Below are positions 43,539 through 53,915 of a stretch of 64,000 bases of DNA, one piece after another. Every line of letters begins with the position of its first letter. Position 1 is the first letter of the stretch. The stretch covers positions 95,724,324-95,788,323 of the forward strand of contig OZ020589.1 in assembly GCA_963971535.1 (NCBI GenBank). The letters are read 5' to 3'. The notes beneath the pieces were generated by a model, which was not told the DNA's origin, did no database searches, and saw only the letters and a program-made list of their open reading frames with translations. Made by a program: the position numbers and the translations under genes. This DNA comes from Notolepis coatsorum. Its lineage: Eukaryota; Chordata; Actinopteri; Aulopiformes; Paralepididae.

Positions 43539-43677
43539 AGTCAGAGGCCTGGTAGGTGAGCAGTGCAGCCAGTTTCTTGTCCTCCTCCTTCTCTGGTAAC
43601 AGTGGGATGGACAGATTCGTCCTCATCCTGACAGCGTTGTCCTTCTCTTCCTGCTCTGCAAACACTTTCTTCTCCGT
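43539..43677 (-). CDS. ccdc130: ccdc130/yju2b exon (TEKKV...)
   Basis: An internal exon of 139 bases coding TEKKVFAEQEEKDNAVRMRT, NLSIPLLPEKEEDKKLAALL and TYQASD, the conserved charged coiled-coil part of the YJU2B family. The acceptor is ggttcatgcag (43,678-43,688) and the exon starts in phase 0. It ends one base into a Ser codon before the donor GTAAGA at 43,538. The next exon (36,442) supplies CC. The phase match on both sides and the family sequence make the exon secure. Its donor is the first unit of a 31-bp minisatellite. If that donor failed, reading into the array would meet a stop after about 14 codons. Confidence 0.95.
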
Positions 43678-44061
43678 CTGCATGAACCAAGAAATACAAC
43701 CGTCCATTAAAGATGCGTTTTAACATTCGCCGAAATGCTTGATTGCGCTCAATAACGGACCTCTGCCGAGCAATAATGACCGCTGTTCGCAGCTGCAGCA
43801 ATCAAGCCTACTGACAAACACTGCATCAGTGCAATCAGACACACCTGCCGGCTGCCGGCGATAATAATAATGACAGCGGAGCCACACAACAACTGCGTCT
43901 GCATTTGATCTCGTCTTGTCGATCAGGGTGTAAAATTAATTAGGTATATTGTTAGTAAGTTAGCCATGTAATAAGCGGGATAATGTATAGCCTATACTCT
44001 GTCATTGTCGCAAAATAATTGACCGACACAGAGTTTAGAATACCGAGGCGCCTCGCCGAGG

Positions 44062-45360
44062 TGTTCTTTTTCTTTTTTTAATCTTTTTTCCCCCTCCTTT
44101 TTCCTCCGATTTTCTCCCATCCCAATGTTAGTCGTTATGCCAATTCCCAATCCCCTTCCTGGTCGCTGCGCACTTACCCCCCACAGTCGGTCTGGGAGAG
44201 TGGAGGCTACCACGTGCTTCCTCCGACACACGTAGAGCTGCCGCGGTATTGATTATTCCCTTACCGCACAAATTTGCAAAATATTTCCTACCGCCGCGGT
44301 TTTTACCGCACGCACACAAAAAAATAAAAAAAATAAAGTTTGAATGCATTTTTTTTTTTTAGTAGTAGTCTACTCTTTATAGCATATAGCCTGCCTCTAG
44401 TCTAAACGTCTATCTTTAGAGGATGACTTTGCAGCATGAATATTGTTTGGGATTCGGCAAGCACGCATTAGTTATTGAAAGTGAAACACGGATGCGCAGT
44501 TCACTCGGTGTCGCGGGCATAACCCCGCCGACCCTTTCTTATTATTATTACTATAAAGTTACTACTTTATAATAAAGGCATTCGTTTTGTGGCATTGACA
44601 TTATATAGTTATACGTTCAATAACATCAGCGTATTTACCGGACCATAGCAAGCAATACTCTATTCATATCTCAGTTCCTTTCTTTGCTCAGAGCGTGCTG
44701 AGTTGTCCCATTCTGCGGTCTGTTAATAAAGTTTTCAATCAGACAAGTGTATAGAACGAAGGGCTTTTATTATAACATTCGTTGCAGACAGTAAAATCAT
44801 TATGTCTCGTTTAGTACTCCTGAGGCGCGATGTTAGTCCACTCCGGCGGAGAGTTAAAGCTAACGTTATTAGCCATGTTGTGATGAGCTGACATTCAGGA
44901 CGTAAAAACGTGTGACGCGTCTCTCTTCTGACCAATCAGTGGTCTGCAATGTTTCACGTGACTTTTCTGGTACCCAATAGGGTCGCTTGGAACCTCGATA
45001 GACGAGTAGGGTATATCTGCAGAGCCGCAAGCCCAACGAGAGGAGGTAATTTATTATTATTATTATAAAAAACAGTGGTGACGCGGTATTCAGCCTACTC
45101 TGCGGTGGCCGTGATGTAACAGCGATACCGCGGTAATGCGGTAATCGCGGCAGCTCTAGACACACGTCCAGCCAATCAACCGCTTCTTTTCACCTGGCAG
45201 CGCGGATTCTCACTGAGAGGGCGTAGCGTGTGGAAGGATCACACTATCCCACTCAGGTCCTATCCGCGCTTAGCAGGCGCCCCGACCGAACTGTAGGAGT
45301 CGCTGTTTACAACGACCCGGACCCACCCCGCCAGCTTCTCCCACCCTCTAATACTGCCAA
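44062..45360 (-). mobile_element. tRNA-derived SINE split by a hAT
   Basis: Two parts, 44,062-44,232 and 45,159-45,360, join when the hAT is removed and match the minus strand of the SINE at 45,513-46,098. The 5' head is missing: at 45,361 the SINE gives way to half of the hairpin element seen at 45,914-46,024. Confidence 0.75.
44233..45158. mobile_element. hAT MITE (TAGAGCTGCCGCGGTATT termini)
   Basis: The termini are TAGAGCTGCCGCGGTATTG and GCGGTAATCGCGGCAGCTCTA-type inverse. A perfect 8-bp duplication gacacacg flanks it at 44,225-44,232 and 45,159-45,166. It interrupts a SINE. No transposase. Confidence 0.93.
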
Positions 45361-45512
45361 TAGACCTATCTCAAACCCTGCCCCTTTTCTTGATCCTCCA
45401 ATTATTTTGCGACAATGACAACTCGGCGAGGCGCCTCGGTATTCTAAACTCCGTGTCGGTAAATTATTTAGCGACAATGACCTCGTAGCTATACATTATC
45501 CCTTACTTATTG

Positions 45513-46098
45513 TGGGAGCGGCCGGGTAGCACAGCGGACTAAGCGTCTGTCTACCACCACAGAGCCAGTGGGATCGAATCCGGCTATGGTGCCTCCGGCT
45601 TGGCCGACCGTCCATACTAAACACAATTGGCAGTGTTAGCGGGTGGGAAGCTGGCGTGGATGGGTCCTGGTCGTTGTAAACTGCAACTCCTACAGTTTGG
45701 TCGGGGCGCCTGCACAGCAAGGGAAGGATCTGGGAGAGGTAGTGTGACCTTCCCCACATTACACTCTCCCAGTGAGAGTCCGCGCTGCGAGGTGAAAAGA
45801 AGCGGTGGGCTGGGTACACATGTGTCGGAGGAAGCATGTGATAGTCTCCGCCCTCCCAGACCGACGGTAGGGGGTAGAGTGCGCAACGACCAGGAAGGGG
45901 ATTGGGAATGGACCTCTCAAACCCTGCCCTCTTTTCTTGGTCATCCAATCACAACTGTCGCTTGCAAGCGACAGTTGTGATTGGAGGATCAAGAAAAGAG
46001 GGCAGGGTTTGAGATAGGTCTATTGGCATAACGACTAACATTGGGATGGGAGAAAAACTGAAAAAGGGGGGAAAAGATAATAAAAAAAAAATTAAAAA
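45513..46098 (+). mobile_element. tRNA-derived SINE with hairpin insertion
   Basis: The head gggagcggccgggtagcaca and B box gggatcgaatccgg are followed by a body and an A-rich tail (46,080-46,098). A hairpin element at about 45,914-46,024 interrupts it. The SINE resumes with tggcataacgactaacattg, which is continuous in the copy at 44,062-44,232. Confidence 0.85.
45914..46024. repeat. Loop-less perfect-type palindrome MITE
   Basis: Two arms of about 55 bases meet at cgcttg/caagcg with no loop. They match almost throughout (acctctcaaaccctgccctc against gagggcagggtttgagatag). It is inserted in a SINE, and half of another copy lies at 45,361-45,402. Confidence 0.9.
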
Positions 46099-46545
46099 AA
46101 AATGTTATTGTGAACTGAGGCAAACCAATAAATTAACCTTAAAGTCCAGGTAAAGAATCCAGATATTTGTTTTTACATTTGTTAACACATTACACCAAGA
46201 CAATGAAATCCAGTCTTCACCACATTTGACCCTGTGTTTGTCACGTATGTCGTCAAACTCTTCTTCAAAACAATCAGTCTGACCCGTACATTGCAAATTG
46301 TGCAAAAATATGATGTAAATGAAAAGTAGACATGTTGCCAAGTAGTTGAACTCTATCGCTGTGCAATAGTAAACAGAACAGCATGGTCCCTGAGCAACCT
46401 GCACATTGCCCTCTTCACTCTGCCTGAAGCAGAACTACTTCAGAGGGAATCTGTCACTTCATGAAGTAGTTGCAGGGAAAAGTACAATGATGAATTTATG
46501 TAGCTAGAAATTAATTAAATAACACTGGCCTTATCCTTGAAGTCT
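46099..46545. other. ccdc130 intron, nothing recognised
   Basis: A/T-rich sequence with no recognised element termini. The 99-residue minus frame in it shows no known motif. Confidence 0.4.
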
Positions 46546-46561
46546 GCTGTGTGGGCGCATT

Positions 46562-48401
46562 CAGGGTTTCCGTTAGAAAAAATTGTTGCCGGCCTCAGTG
46601 TCCGGTAGATTTCAATCTACCGGTCAAATGAGAGAAATTGAGTTTATTGAGCTTAAAAAACAATTGATAGGCAGGCTATATAAAGAATGACATCCTCAAG
46701 GCATGTAGATTTATAATATTTTAACTTAAAACTAGGCTACTTTTGCGTATACAGTCATTATATTCCAAATAAAATAAGTCCTGAGACTCCGTGCTGCTGC
46801 TGACTTTAAATCAAATAGGTGTCTGTGGGCAGTCGGCCCGACATTAATAAACAGCAGTCTGTTATAATCACATTTTTATGAGCTAACGAATTCCGTTATA
46901 TTGGACATTTGTATTAATTATATTTTATTTTTATTTTTACCTTTATTTTACCAGGTAGTCACTTGAGATCAAAGATCTCTTTTTCAAGCGAAGAACTGAG
47001 AAATTTGGCAGAGAGAGACGGCAACATTATTGTGGGTTTGCGTGATGAATCTCCACCTCCCAACGACTTATTTGCGAGAGTATGGCGCTGCAGAGCAGCA
47101 GATTCAGCTGTTTTCAGGCCCTATCTGGGGACCGCTCAGCAGCGCCCCCCACCCAACAGCTGAATTGCCAATGGCTGAATTGGAGTACTGCACTGTGCTG
47201 GCACAGCTGGTGTGCAGCTGCGGCTCTGCGGCTGCATGCTTCTCGCAAACCCAGCACTAAGCTCTCGCTGACAACGTCGTTGTCATTATTAGACCTGCTT
47301 GGGTGAAGCAACGATGAAAAAAATGTAATGATTGTTTCGTTCATCGCATAGGCTATTTAATTTGAGCCTATTTTAACACTTTCCGTGCCACTCACGAGAT
47401 TTCTCGGATTTTTTTTTTTTTAGCGATCTGAAATCATATTGCATCACCCGAGCCTACCCGAGTATAGCCAAGCGGCGCCGGCGATCATTGTGGAAAAAAG
47501 CGCCCCCTGTCGTCTCCCAGATGACATAAGTGATTTTGGAATGGACTCAATGAAAATGAATGGGGAAAAAAATCCGGTACTCCACATTTTCCAGTCCACT
47601 GATCCAGCCGGGGTTACCAGAGTTCATTCTGGATCCTCAGATCCCCGCGGATCATGGAGTTCTACTGTATCGCGTTGGATCAATACACGTATCGATTTTT
47701 TCGAATGGTGATCAGGAATTGGAATATACCAGTTGGATACCATCTGATGTCAGGTAAGGACTCTATGTTATCAGTGTTAGGATAATCAGAGTAAGTTTGA
47801 TGAAGTTATAAGCTGTTTTGTGAAATGTCTTCTTTCGGTTTCACTGTAAAAGTCCGCGAGGAAATCAACGGGGCGATTATCCGTGCGCGGCTCGAATGTG
47901 CTTGCGTGCACGTATAATATTGATCATCTAGCGTTTATTTGAAAACGATTCATAAAAAGGCAGACGAATATCAACGTTGTGGAATATTCCAGTAAAAGAC
48001 GATTTTCATAGAATGCTCCACAATGGGCTGTTTTTTATCTGAAAACTGGTGCTTTTCTAAATGCTCTGAAACGGAAACGACGCGATAAAAAAACAATCTG
48101 CCTTGACAGCACTGACTGGAAAATAGTCTTTGATAATGCGATGGGCAGATTAGACACATAGCCATAATTTAAAACATAGATTAGGCGATATTAACGTTAA
48201 CATTGGCGCCGATGGTGGCATTCAGCCGGTAAAAAGGAAAACCTGGCGTGGCGCTCAAAGTGTTAATACAATTCAAATAATCAAATTGTGCTTAGAGGGA
48301 ATTATTTTCACCAGACATTATGACCGGAGAGATTAAATATGTCGGACTTCAACAGATTTTGCCGGTCAAATACCGGTATATACCGGCTAACGGAAACCCT
48401 G
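46562..48401. mobile_element. hAT element (CAGGGTTTCCGTTAG family) with nested TTAA element
   Basis: A perfect 8-bp duplication ggcgcatt (46,554-46,561; 48,402-48,409) flanks ends CAGGGTTTCCGTTAG and CTAACGGAAACCCTG. It landed in the 30-bp minisatellite. It holds an extra 60 bases at about 46,925-46,984 and an 886-bp insertion at 47,377-48,262, both absent from sister copies. Confidence 0.95.
47377..48262. mobile_element. TTAA-flanked (piggyBac-like) element
   Basis: The ends CACTTTCCGTGCCAC and GTGGCGCTCAAAGTG are partial inverses and both abut TTAA (47,373-47,376; 48,263-48,266). Sister hAT copies (57,319; 22,755) show the single TTAA empty site, proving insertion. TTAA targeting is the hallmark of piggyBac. 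No transposase was seen. Confidence 0.85.
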
Positions 48402-48628
48402 GGCGCATTACACATTTAGTTTTGTTGTGTGGGCGCATTACACGTTTAGCTTTGTTGTGTGGGCTCATTACACGTTTAATTTTGTTGTGTGGGCGCATTA
48501 CACGTTTAGTTTTGTTGTGTGGGCACATTACACATTTAGTTTTGTTGTGTGGGCACATTACACATTTAGTTTTGTTGTGTGGCCACATTACACATTTAGT
48601 TTTGTTATGTGGGCACATTACACATTTA
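48402..48628. repeat. 30-bp minisatellite
   Basis: About eight units of gggcacattacacatttagt plus tttgttgtgt. One and a half further units lie at 53,944-53,990 beyond the DIRS element, and the first part precedes the hAT at 46,540-46,561. All three pieces were one array before the insertions. Confidence 0.93.
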
Positions 48629-48639
48629 GTTATATATCG

Positions 48640-48815
48640 TACTTGGCTTATCGCGTCCCGCTCTTAAGCCCATCGAGATATACCTCATCTCATGTACCTA
48701 TTGTACTCCATCAACGAATAAAACCAAGTACACCCACACCTGCCGGGTCCCGCCTCTATGGAGGCGTAGCCTATAAGACAGTAGGCATGGTCACCAATAC
48801 ACTCTTCCTCTATTT
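48640..48815 (+). repeat. DIRS left inverted terminal repeat
   Basis: It is inverted relative to 53,735-53,915. Shared blocks include acttggttttattcgttgat and gcctactgtcttataggcta in inverse form. Confidence 0.93.
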
Positions 48816-51499
48816 TCGTTTCCATCATAACGGTCGCAGTGCACCTTATGTAAACTAGTTGTTATGAAAAGATTATGAGAAATTGCGTAATGTTGAAAGT
48901 TACCGGAGGTTTGCTTACCCCTGGAATCTTCGGGGCATGTTTCAGCGACACGTCGGGCCTATTCTGATGTTTACTCGTCTGGTGACAGCAGATCCAGGAG
49001 CAGCGTGCAAGGTTGGCTATCGAGCCGGCTTGTACACAGGTAGGCCCTGTGTTATCAGGCATGGGTATTAGTGTTAGTAATGCTGGGTTGTTTTGTTACA
49101 CAACCATGTTGTGTGTCGGCGCCAGGGGCGGGATGGTTTGGTGGACGTTTCACTGCAGTGAACGGGTTCCAAATGGTCCTGGAAGCGTGCTGTTAAACAA
49201 CTAATGCTAACGCTACGTGCTAATGCTAATGCTACATGCTAACACTATTGCTACGCTGTTCTAATGTCTCCGCCGTGGGATGTTGCTGCTTTTCCCTCCT
49301 CTTGCCCGGTTCATCAATGAAGGTCAGTCGGTAGCTAATGTGGGGGTTTTGCTGAGTCCTATTTTACCCTTTTTACGGGTAAATGGGTTGTCAACAGGGT
49401 GTGCCATGACTAGGTAGGCCTAGCCAGGTAGCGTTAAACCTGTGCCCCTGCGGGGCTTTGAACGGGGTTTCCACCCGGAAGCCGATGCTTGAGGCTCGGC
49501 GGGTGGCAGTAGATCTATACTACTGCAGGACGGGACTTAGCGGCGGCCCGTGTTGTGGCTCAGCTGTTTTCTGTCCATAGTAGCGTTGAACGCTATGCTA
49601 TAGTAGTGTAGTGGGCTACTGTTTTGTTCTGTCTCTACGCTACGAGAATGTCTGTCTATGCTACAGCTTTCTCTCCTCTCAACCATTCCTGCTGACGGTC
49701 AATCGGTGTCTATTGGGGGAGTAGTGCGGGGTGGGGCTTTGTTAACCTTTTTGGTAAATGGGCTAAGCTGGGGCTGGTGTGCTTTTGTGAATATTTTGAA
49801 TGAATGCGGGACTGGTTCTCTCTGGTCCGCGGCCCGCCTCCCCTTAACGTTGTGTATATGGGCTTGCTCATTCTACAGTATTTTGTGGTGTTAGTTCTTT
49901 TATTCATTTAACCCCTTCATGGTGCACACCACAGTGGAGGTTGCTGTTTGCAGCCACCAATGGTGCTCCGTGTTAACATCAGTCCTTTGCTTTTGACATA
50001 TTGAAACAGTGCCCCGCCCGGCCACCGCCATGGGTGGGTCGGCCTGGCGAGTGGCTGGTGGGCTGCTAAAGCATGTACCGCCACGGTATGGAATTGGCAG
50101 CGATTAGAACTGTGTTCGAATTGTTGTTTTTTCTATCAAAAAAATGGTGTCTGGTGGCGGGGCCTTGAGGGCCAGCCGACGTCGACACATCACGCGAGGT
50201 TGTTGACGTTATTAGCTTTGACCTAGCCGCAAGCTATAACCGCTCAGGGTTCCCCTCTCCGCAGGGGATTTTGGTCTTCTGCTGGAGCGCGGGCGGTATT
50301 GTCCTAGGCCCCACACCGCCTCACACCGCGCAGCCAGAAGAAGAGAGAGCACGGCCTCTTCAGCGGCGATGACGAGGCCCTCGACAGGCGGCCATGTTTC
50401 CCCCGCCAGAGGTATCCTGGGCGTTGAATCGACAGGTGTGCACAAGGCCGACAGCCTTGGCGGCCGAGGGATCGGCCATGTTGGATGGGCTCGGCTTGAA
50501 CAACAAGCCGTCGCCGTCCTGCTGCGAGCAGCCCGCTCTCCGATCACTCCCTCCCCCAACACCAGCGGAAAAAGGGGGCTCTGATTGTTTCCTTTGGCTG
50601 CGGGCCGCGTGCCTTCGTTGAAGCGCGGGCGGCCCCACTTTTCGCTTCTCATGGGGACAGGGGCTGACACCCAGTTTATGGCTGAGCCTGGGTCTGTCCG
50701 TGAGAATGTTGTGCTGTCAAGCGGCTCCCACACCATAAGCTGTGTTGGTTGAGCCTGGTGTTACGTCTGTCAACTATAAGTGTTCTCAGCAGGGGGGCTC
50801 GAAACCTTTTGAGGCACAGTGCGGGCTTCCCCGGCCTCGCCTTCGCCAGGCATCATGTTGGTACCTCCCACTCCCGCGAGATCGGCAGTGGTCTGAAATG
50901 AAGAGGTGCGCGTGATTTAGGTGGTAGTAATATCACTGCAGGGCTACGGTGTGTAGGAACCCATGGGGTCCTCACGCCTTGCATGTCCGGCTGCAGAACA
51001 ACTCCTCAGCATGTTCTGGAGGGGTGTTCAGTGGGGGGGCTTTTGTCACCTAGATGATGTCAGCTTCCCCCGTATCAAACCGGCCCTTTCTGTTGGGGTC
51101 CCCCCTTGGGTGCGATTGCCTCGTGGGTAGTGTCAGGTTCCGACCAGACTCCACGGAACACTCTGCTCGCAAGGGTCCAGGGTTGGCTACGCACAGCGGG
51201 TGGGACCGGGCCAACTATCTACAGTTCCTGGCGGACCTGCGCCACATGGCGGCGGGTGCGTTGGGAGTGTCATCACATATGATACGGCAGTACCATATGT
51301 CGAGGTGGATGGAGAGAACGCTGAGGCGGGGACTTGTGTTTACACAACCCCACCCGTTTTCGGGTTTGGTACAGACCCTATTGTCAGGGTCACCAGCAGT
51401 GACAGCTCTGGTCAACGAGATCCAATCTCTGTGGACGAAGCAAGCCATCGTTGTGGCGTTCTCCTCCCGGTGTTCTCTGGTGCCTGAGAAATCGGGAGG

Positions 51500-52370
51500 G
51501 GGGGGGGGGTGTCAGACCCATGCTGGACCTGTCCCATGGGAAGGTTCAGCATTTTTTGGATCGTCTCCTACCTGTTGAACACTGTCAGGTGGGGGTCTGG
51601 TTCTCCTCCATAGACCTGTAGGATGCGTTCTCGCATCTCCGATCTTCCATCCTAGGGCTTACCTACGCTTCCTTGCAGGGTTAGCGTATGAGTACCAGAG
51701 GCTGCCGTTTGGTTTTTCTCTGGCTCCCCGCATCTTCACCAAGTGCGTGGAGGCCGCACTGGGGCCTCTGCGTCGTCAGGGGTTACGAAGTGTATTCTGC
51801 CCTGATGACGTTCTGGTCCTTCGCGGTCAAGGTGGATCGTCGGGTCTCGTACCAGGCAGGTCCCTACCAGCCTGGGGTTTGCTGTAGACTGGAAGTAGAG
51901 TACTCCTCTTCCCAGTCAACGGTTGGAGTGCTATGGGCATCCCTCTCAGAGCGTGTTGTCGACACGCTCGGGAGGTTCCGTCCTAGGACGGTTACGGCGC
52001 TGTCTCACGTCACGTTTTTCACCAACGCCTCCCTCGCTGGTGACGCGTCGGGCCAACGCAGTAGGGGGCAGCTGGCAAACCATGCTGCCTGGTCTGCGCT
52101 ACGTTTACTGTGTTGGTATTGAAAGCGGTCCTTCTGGTCCTCAAACGGTGTTGATCAGGACGGACAATACGACGTCAGTGTCGTATATCGACAGACTGGG
52201 AGGAGTACGCTCCCCCCGTCTGCACCAGGCGGCGGGCGGCTGGCTATGGGCGTCCTCCATCTGCGCGGCCTGAGGGCTCCCCACATCCCCGGCAGGGTGA
52301 ATGTGGGTACAGGTGTACTGTCACGGGCCGGTCCTCATCCTGACGGTTGTTGGGACGGGTACGTTGAGGG
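51500..52370 (+). pseudogene. DIRS reverse transcriptase / RNase H, broken
   Basis: Across frames one reads DLSHGKVQHFLDRLLPVEH, WFSSIDL then a stop, LAYEYQRLPFGFSLAPRIFT, and a Pro-Asp-Asp in the catalytic position. RNase H follows with LIRTDNTTSVSYI and HIPGRVNVGTGVLSRAG. These are the ordered blocks of DIRS polymerases. In-frame stops and frameshifts make it inactive. Confidence 0.85.
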
Positions 52371-52454
52371 GCGCAGGTTCTTGATCCTGATGGTGATACC
52401 ATCCGGAATGCGCATGCTCCCTCCACTGTTGCGCTTTACGCGGGCAGATGGCGT

Positions 52455-53400
52455 ATGTTCCAAGTGTGGTGTAAGGCGGGGGGCCGGGACCCAGTCTCCT
52501 GCCCCCTGGATGCTGTCCTTAGTTACCTCCAGTCTCTCCTTGATAGACTGTCGGCTTCGACGGTGAGGGTATATGCAGCAGCTATATCCTCCTATCATGA
52601 GGGATTTGAGGGAGATGTCTTGTTCAGCCACCCTCTTGTGAAGCGTTTCCTGCTTGGCGCTCGACGCGTTAAGCCGGTGCAACGCTCTTTGGCTCCGAAT
52701 TGGGATCTTCAATTGGTCCTCGGTCAGTTGTCCTTGGCCCCGTTTGAGCCTCTTGAGCAAGCGCCGTTGGAACAGCTGTTGTTCAAGACTGCGTTCTTGC
52801 TGGCCGTCACCTCCGCTGAACGCGTGGGTGTGCTTTGTGCTCTCTCGGTACGACCAAGAGTGCCTGTCTTTCGTTCCGATTACGGTGCCACTCTGCGGCC
52901 TAATCCTGCCTTCGTGCCTGTAAATATCCGGAGTTCTTCCGCTCCAGGGATATTGTGGTTCAGGCGTTTCGTCCGCCTCCTCACGCTAGTGGGTTAGATG
53001 TGGGCCTTCACCTGTCATGTCCGGTCCGTGCTTTGGGAATTACCTCAGCCGTACTCAGGACCTCGGGGTCACCGATCAGCTTTTTGTCTGTCACGGTGGT
53101 TCTCAGGCCGGTAAGGCACTATCAAACAACGCCTGTCCCATTGGTTGTGCGAGGACATTGCCCTCTGCTACACGTTGGCCGGGCTGGATCCCCCTGGGGG
53201 CGTCAGGGCGCACTCCACTCGTGGGGTGGCTGCCTCTGCCGCTCTGCTGGGTGGGGCCTCGGTGGAGGACATCTGTGCTGCAGCTTCATGATCCTCCCCG
53301 GGCCCCTTTGTAAGGTTTTACCTCATGGACATGACCGGGGGTTCTGTCTCCCAGGCGGTTCTGGGGTCTGTGGCCTTTCCTGCTTCCCGTCCTTTGGTAG
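52455..53400 (+). pseudogene. DIRS tyrosine recombinase, broken
   Basis: The frame 52,455-52,997 encodes the N-terminal core-binding part (LSASTVRVYAAAISSYHEGF, HPLVKRFLLGARRVKP, FKTAFLLAVTSAERVG, DYGATLRPNPAFVP). After a frameshift another frame holds the catalytic end, HSTRG (the HxxR motif) and FYLMDM (tyrosine nucleophile). This enzyme integrates the circular DIRS DNA without target duplication. The frame change separates the catalytic residues from the N-terminal domain. Confidence 0.88.
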
Positions 53401-53621
53401 GGTAGCAGGAGTGTGTGGGTATGGGCCATAGTGTGTTAGGTCACACGTGGTTCCGCCTGTGCTGTGTGTTCAAGGGGTTCTAGTTCCTCCTTGCTTGCAC
53501 TCCGGTGGAGTTGACTGCGCCCCCCCTTCATTAAGAAGGATGGGGTGACGGGACTCCCCAAACCCCTTGATGTGGGCTTACGGGTCCTCAGGGGGTACAT
53601 TTGTCGGGCCTCGCGTCCGCT

Positions 53622-53700
53622 CTAACCCATATCTCGATAGGCTTAAGAGCGGGACGCGATAAGCCAAGTATCGTACTGGCTGAGCGTCCCGCTCTTAAGC
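53622..53700 (+). repeat. DIRS internal complementary region
   Basis: It contains the inverse of the left end (aagagcgggacgcgataagc) directly followed by the inverse of the right end (actggctgagcgtcccgc). DIRS elements use such a region to circularise. Confidence 0.88.
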
Positions 53701-53734
53701 AGCCCTGAGTCCCCTTGAGGGATCTTTTACTGGA

Positions 53735-53915
53735 AACGAGATTTTGGCGAGGAAGAGTGTATTGGTGACCATGCCTACTGTCTTATAGGCTACGCCTCCA
53801 TAGAGGCGGGACCCAGCAGGTGTGGGTGTACTTGGTTTTATTCGTTGATGGAGTACAATAGGTACATGAGATGAGGTATATCTCAATAGGCGGGACGCTC
53901 AGCCAGTACTCATAT
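53735..53915 (+). repeat. DIRS right inverted terminal repeat
   Basis: Inverse of 48,640-48,815, with a few differences. It extends at its outer edge with atactaggttatatac-like sequence to 53,940. Confidence 0.92.

Larger units (their letters stand above)
43715..45508. mobile_element. Foldback element, copy 2, carrying SINE and hAT insertions
   Basis: It shares its left part with 14,632-15,079. The inverted ends gggataatgtatagcc (43,977) and tagctatacattatccc (45,486) flank it. Inside, a minus-oriented SINE (44,062-44,232 and 45,159-45,360) is itself split by a hAT (44,233-45,158). Confidence 0.65.

Noticed and set aside
46105..46404. 99-residue minus-strand frame with a hydrophobic stretch
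   Set aside because: No homologous motif, no splice or promoter context; likely chance in an A/T-rich intron.
50212..50736. Minus-strand frame of 174 residues within DIRS
   Set aside because: It is antisense to the element's genes and contains no recognisable Gag or enzyme motif.
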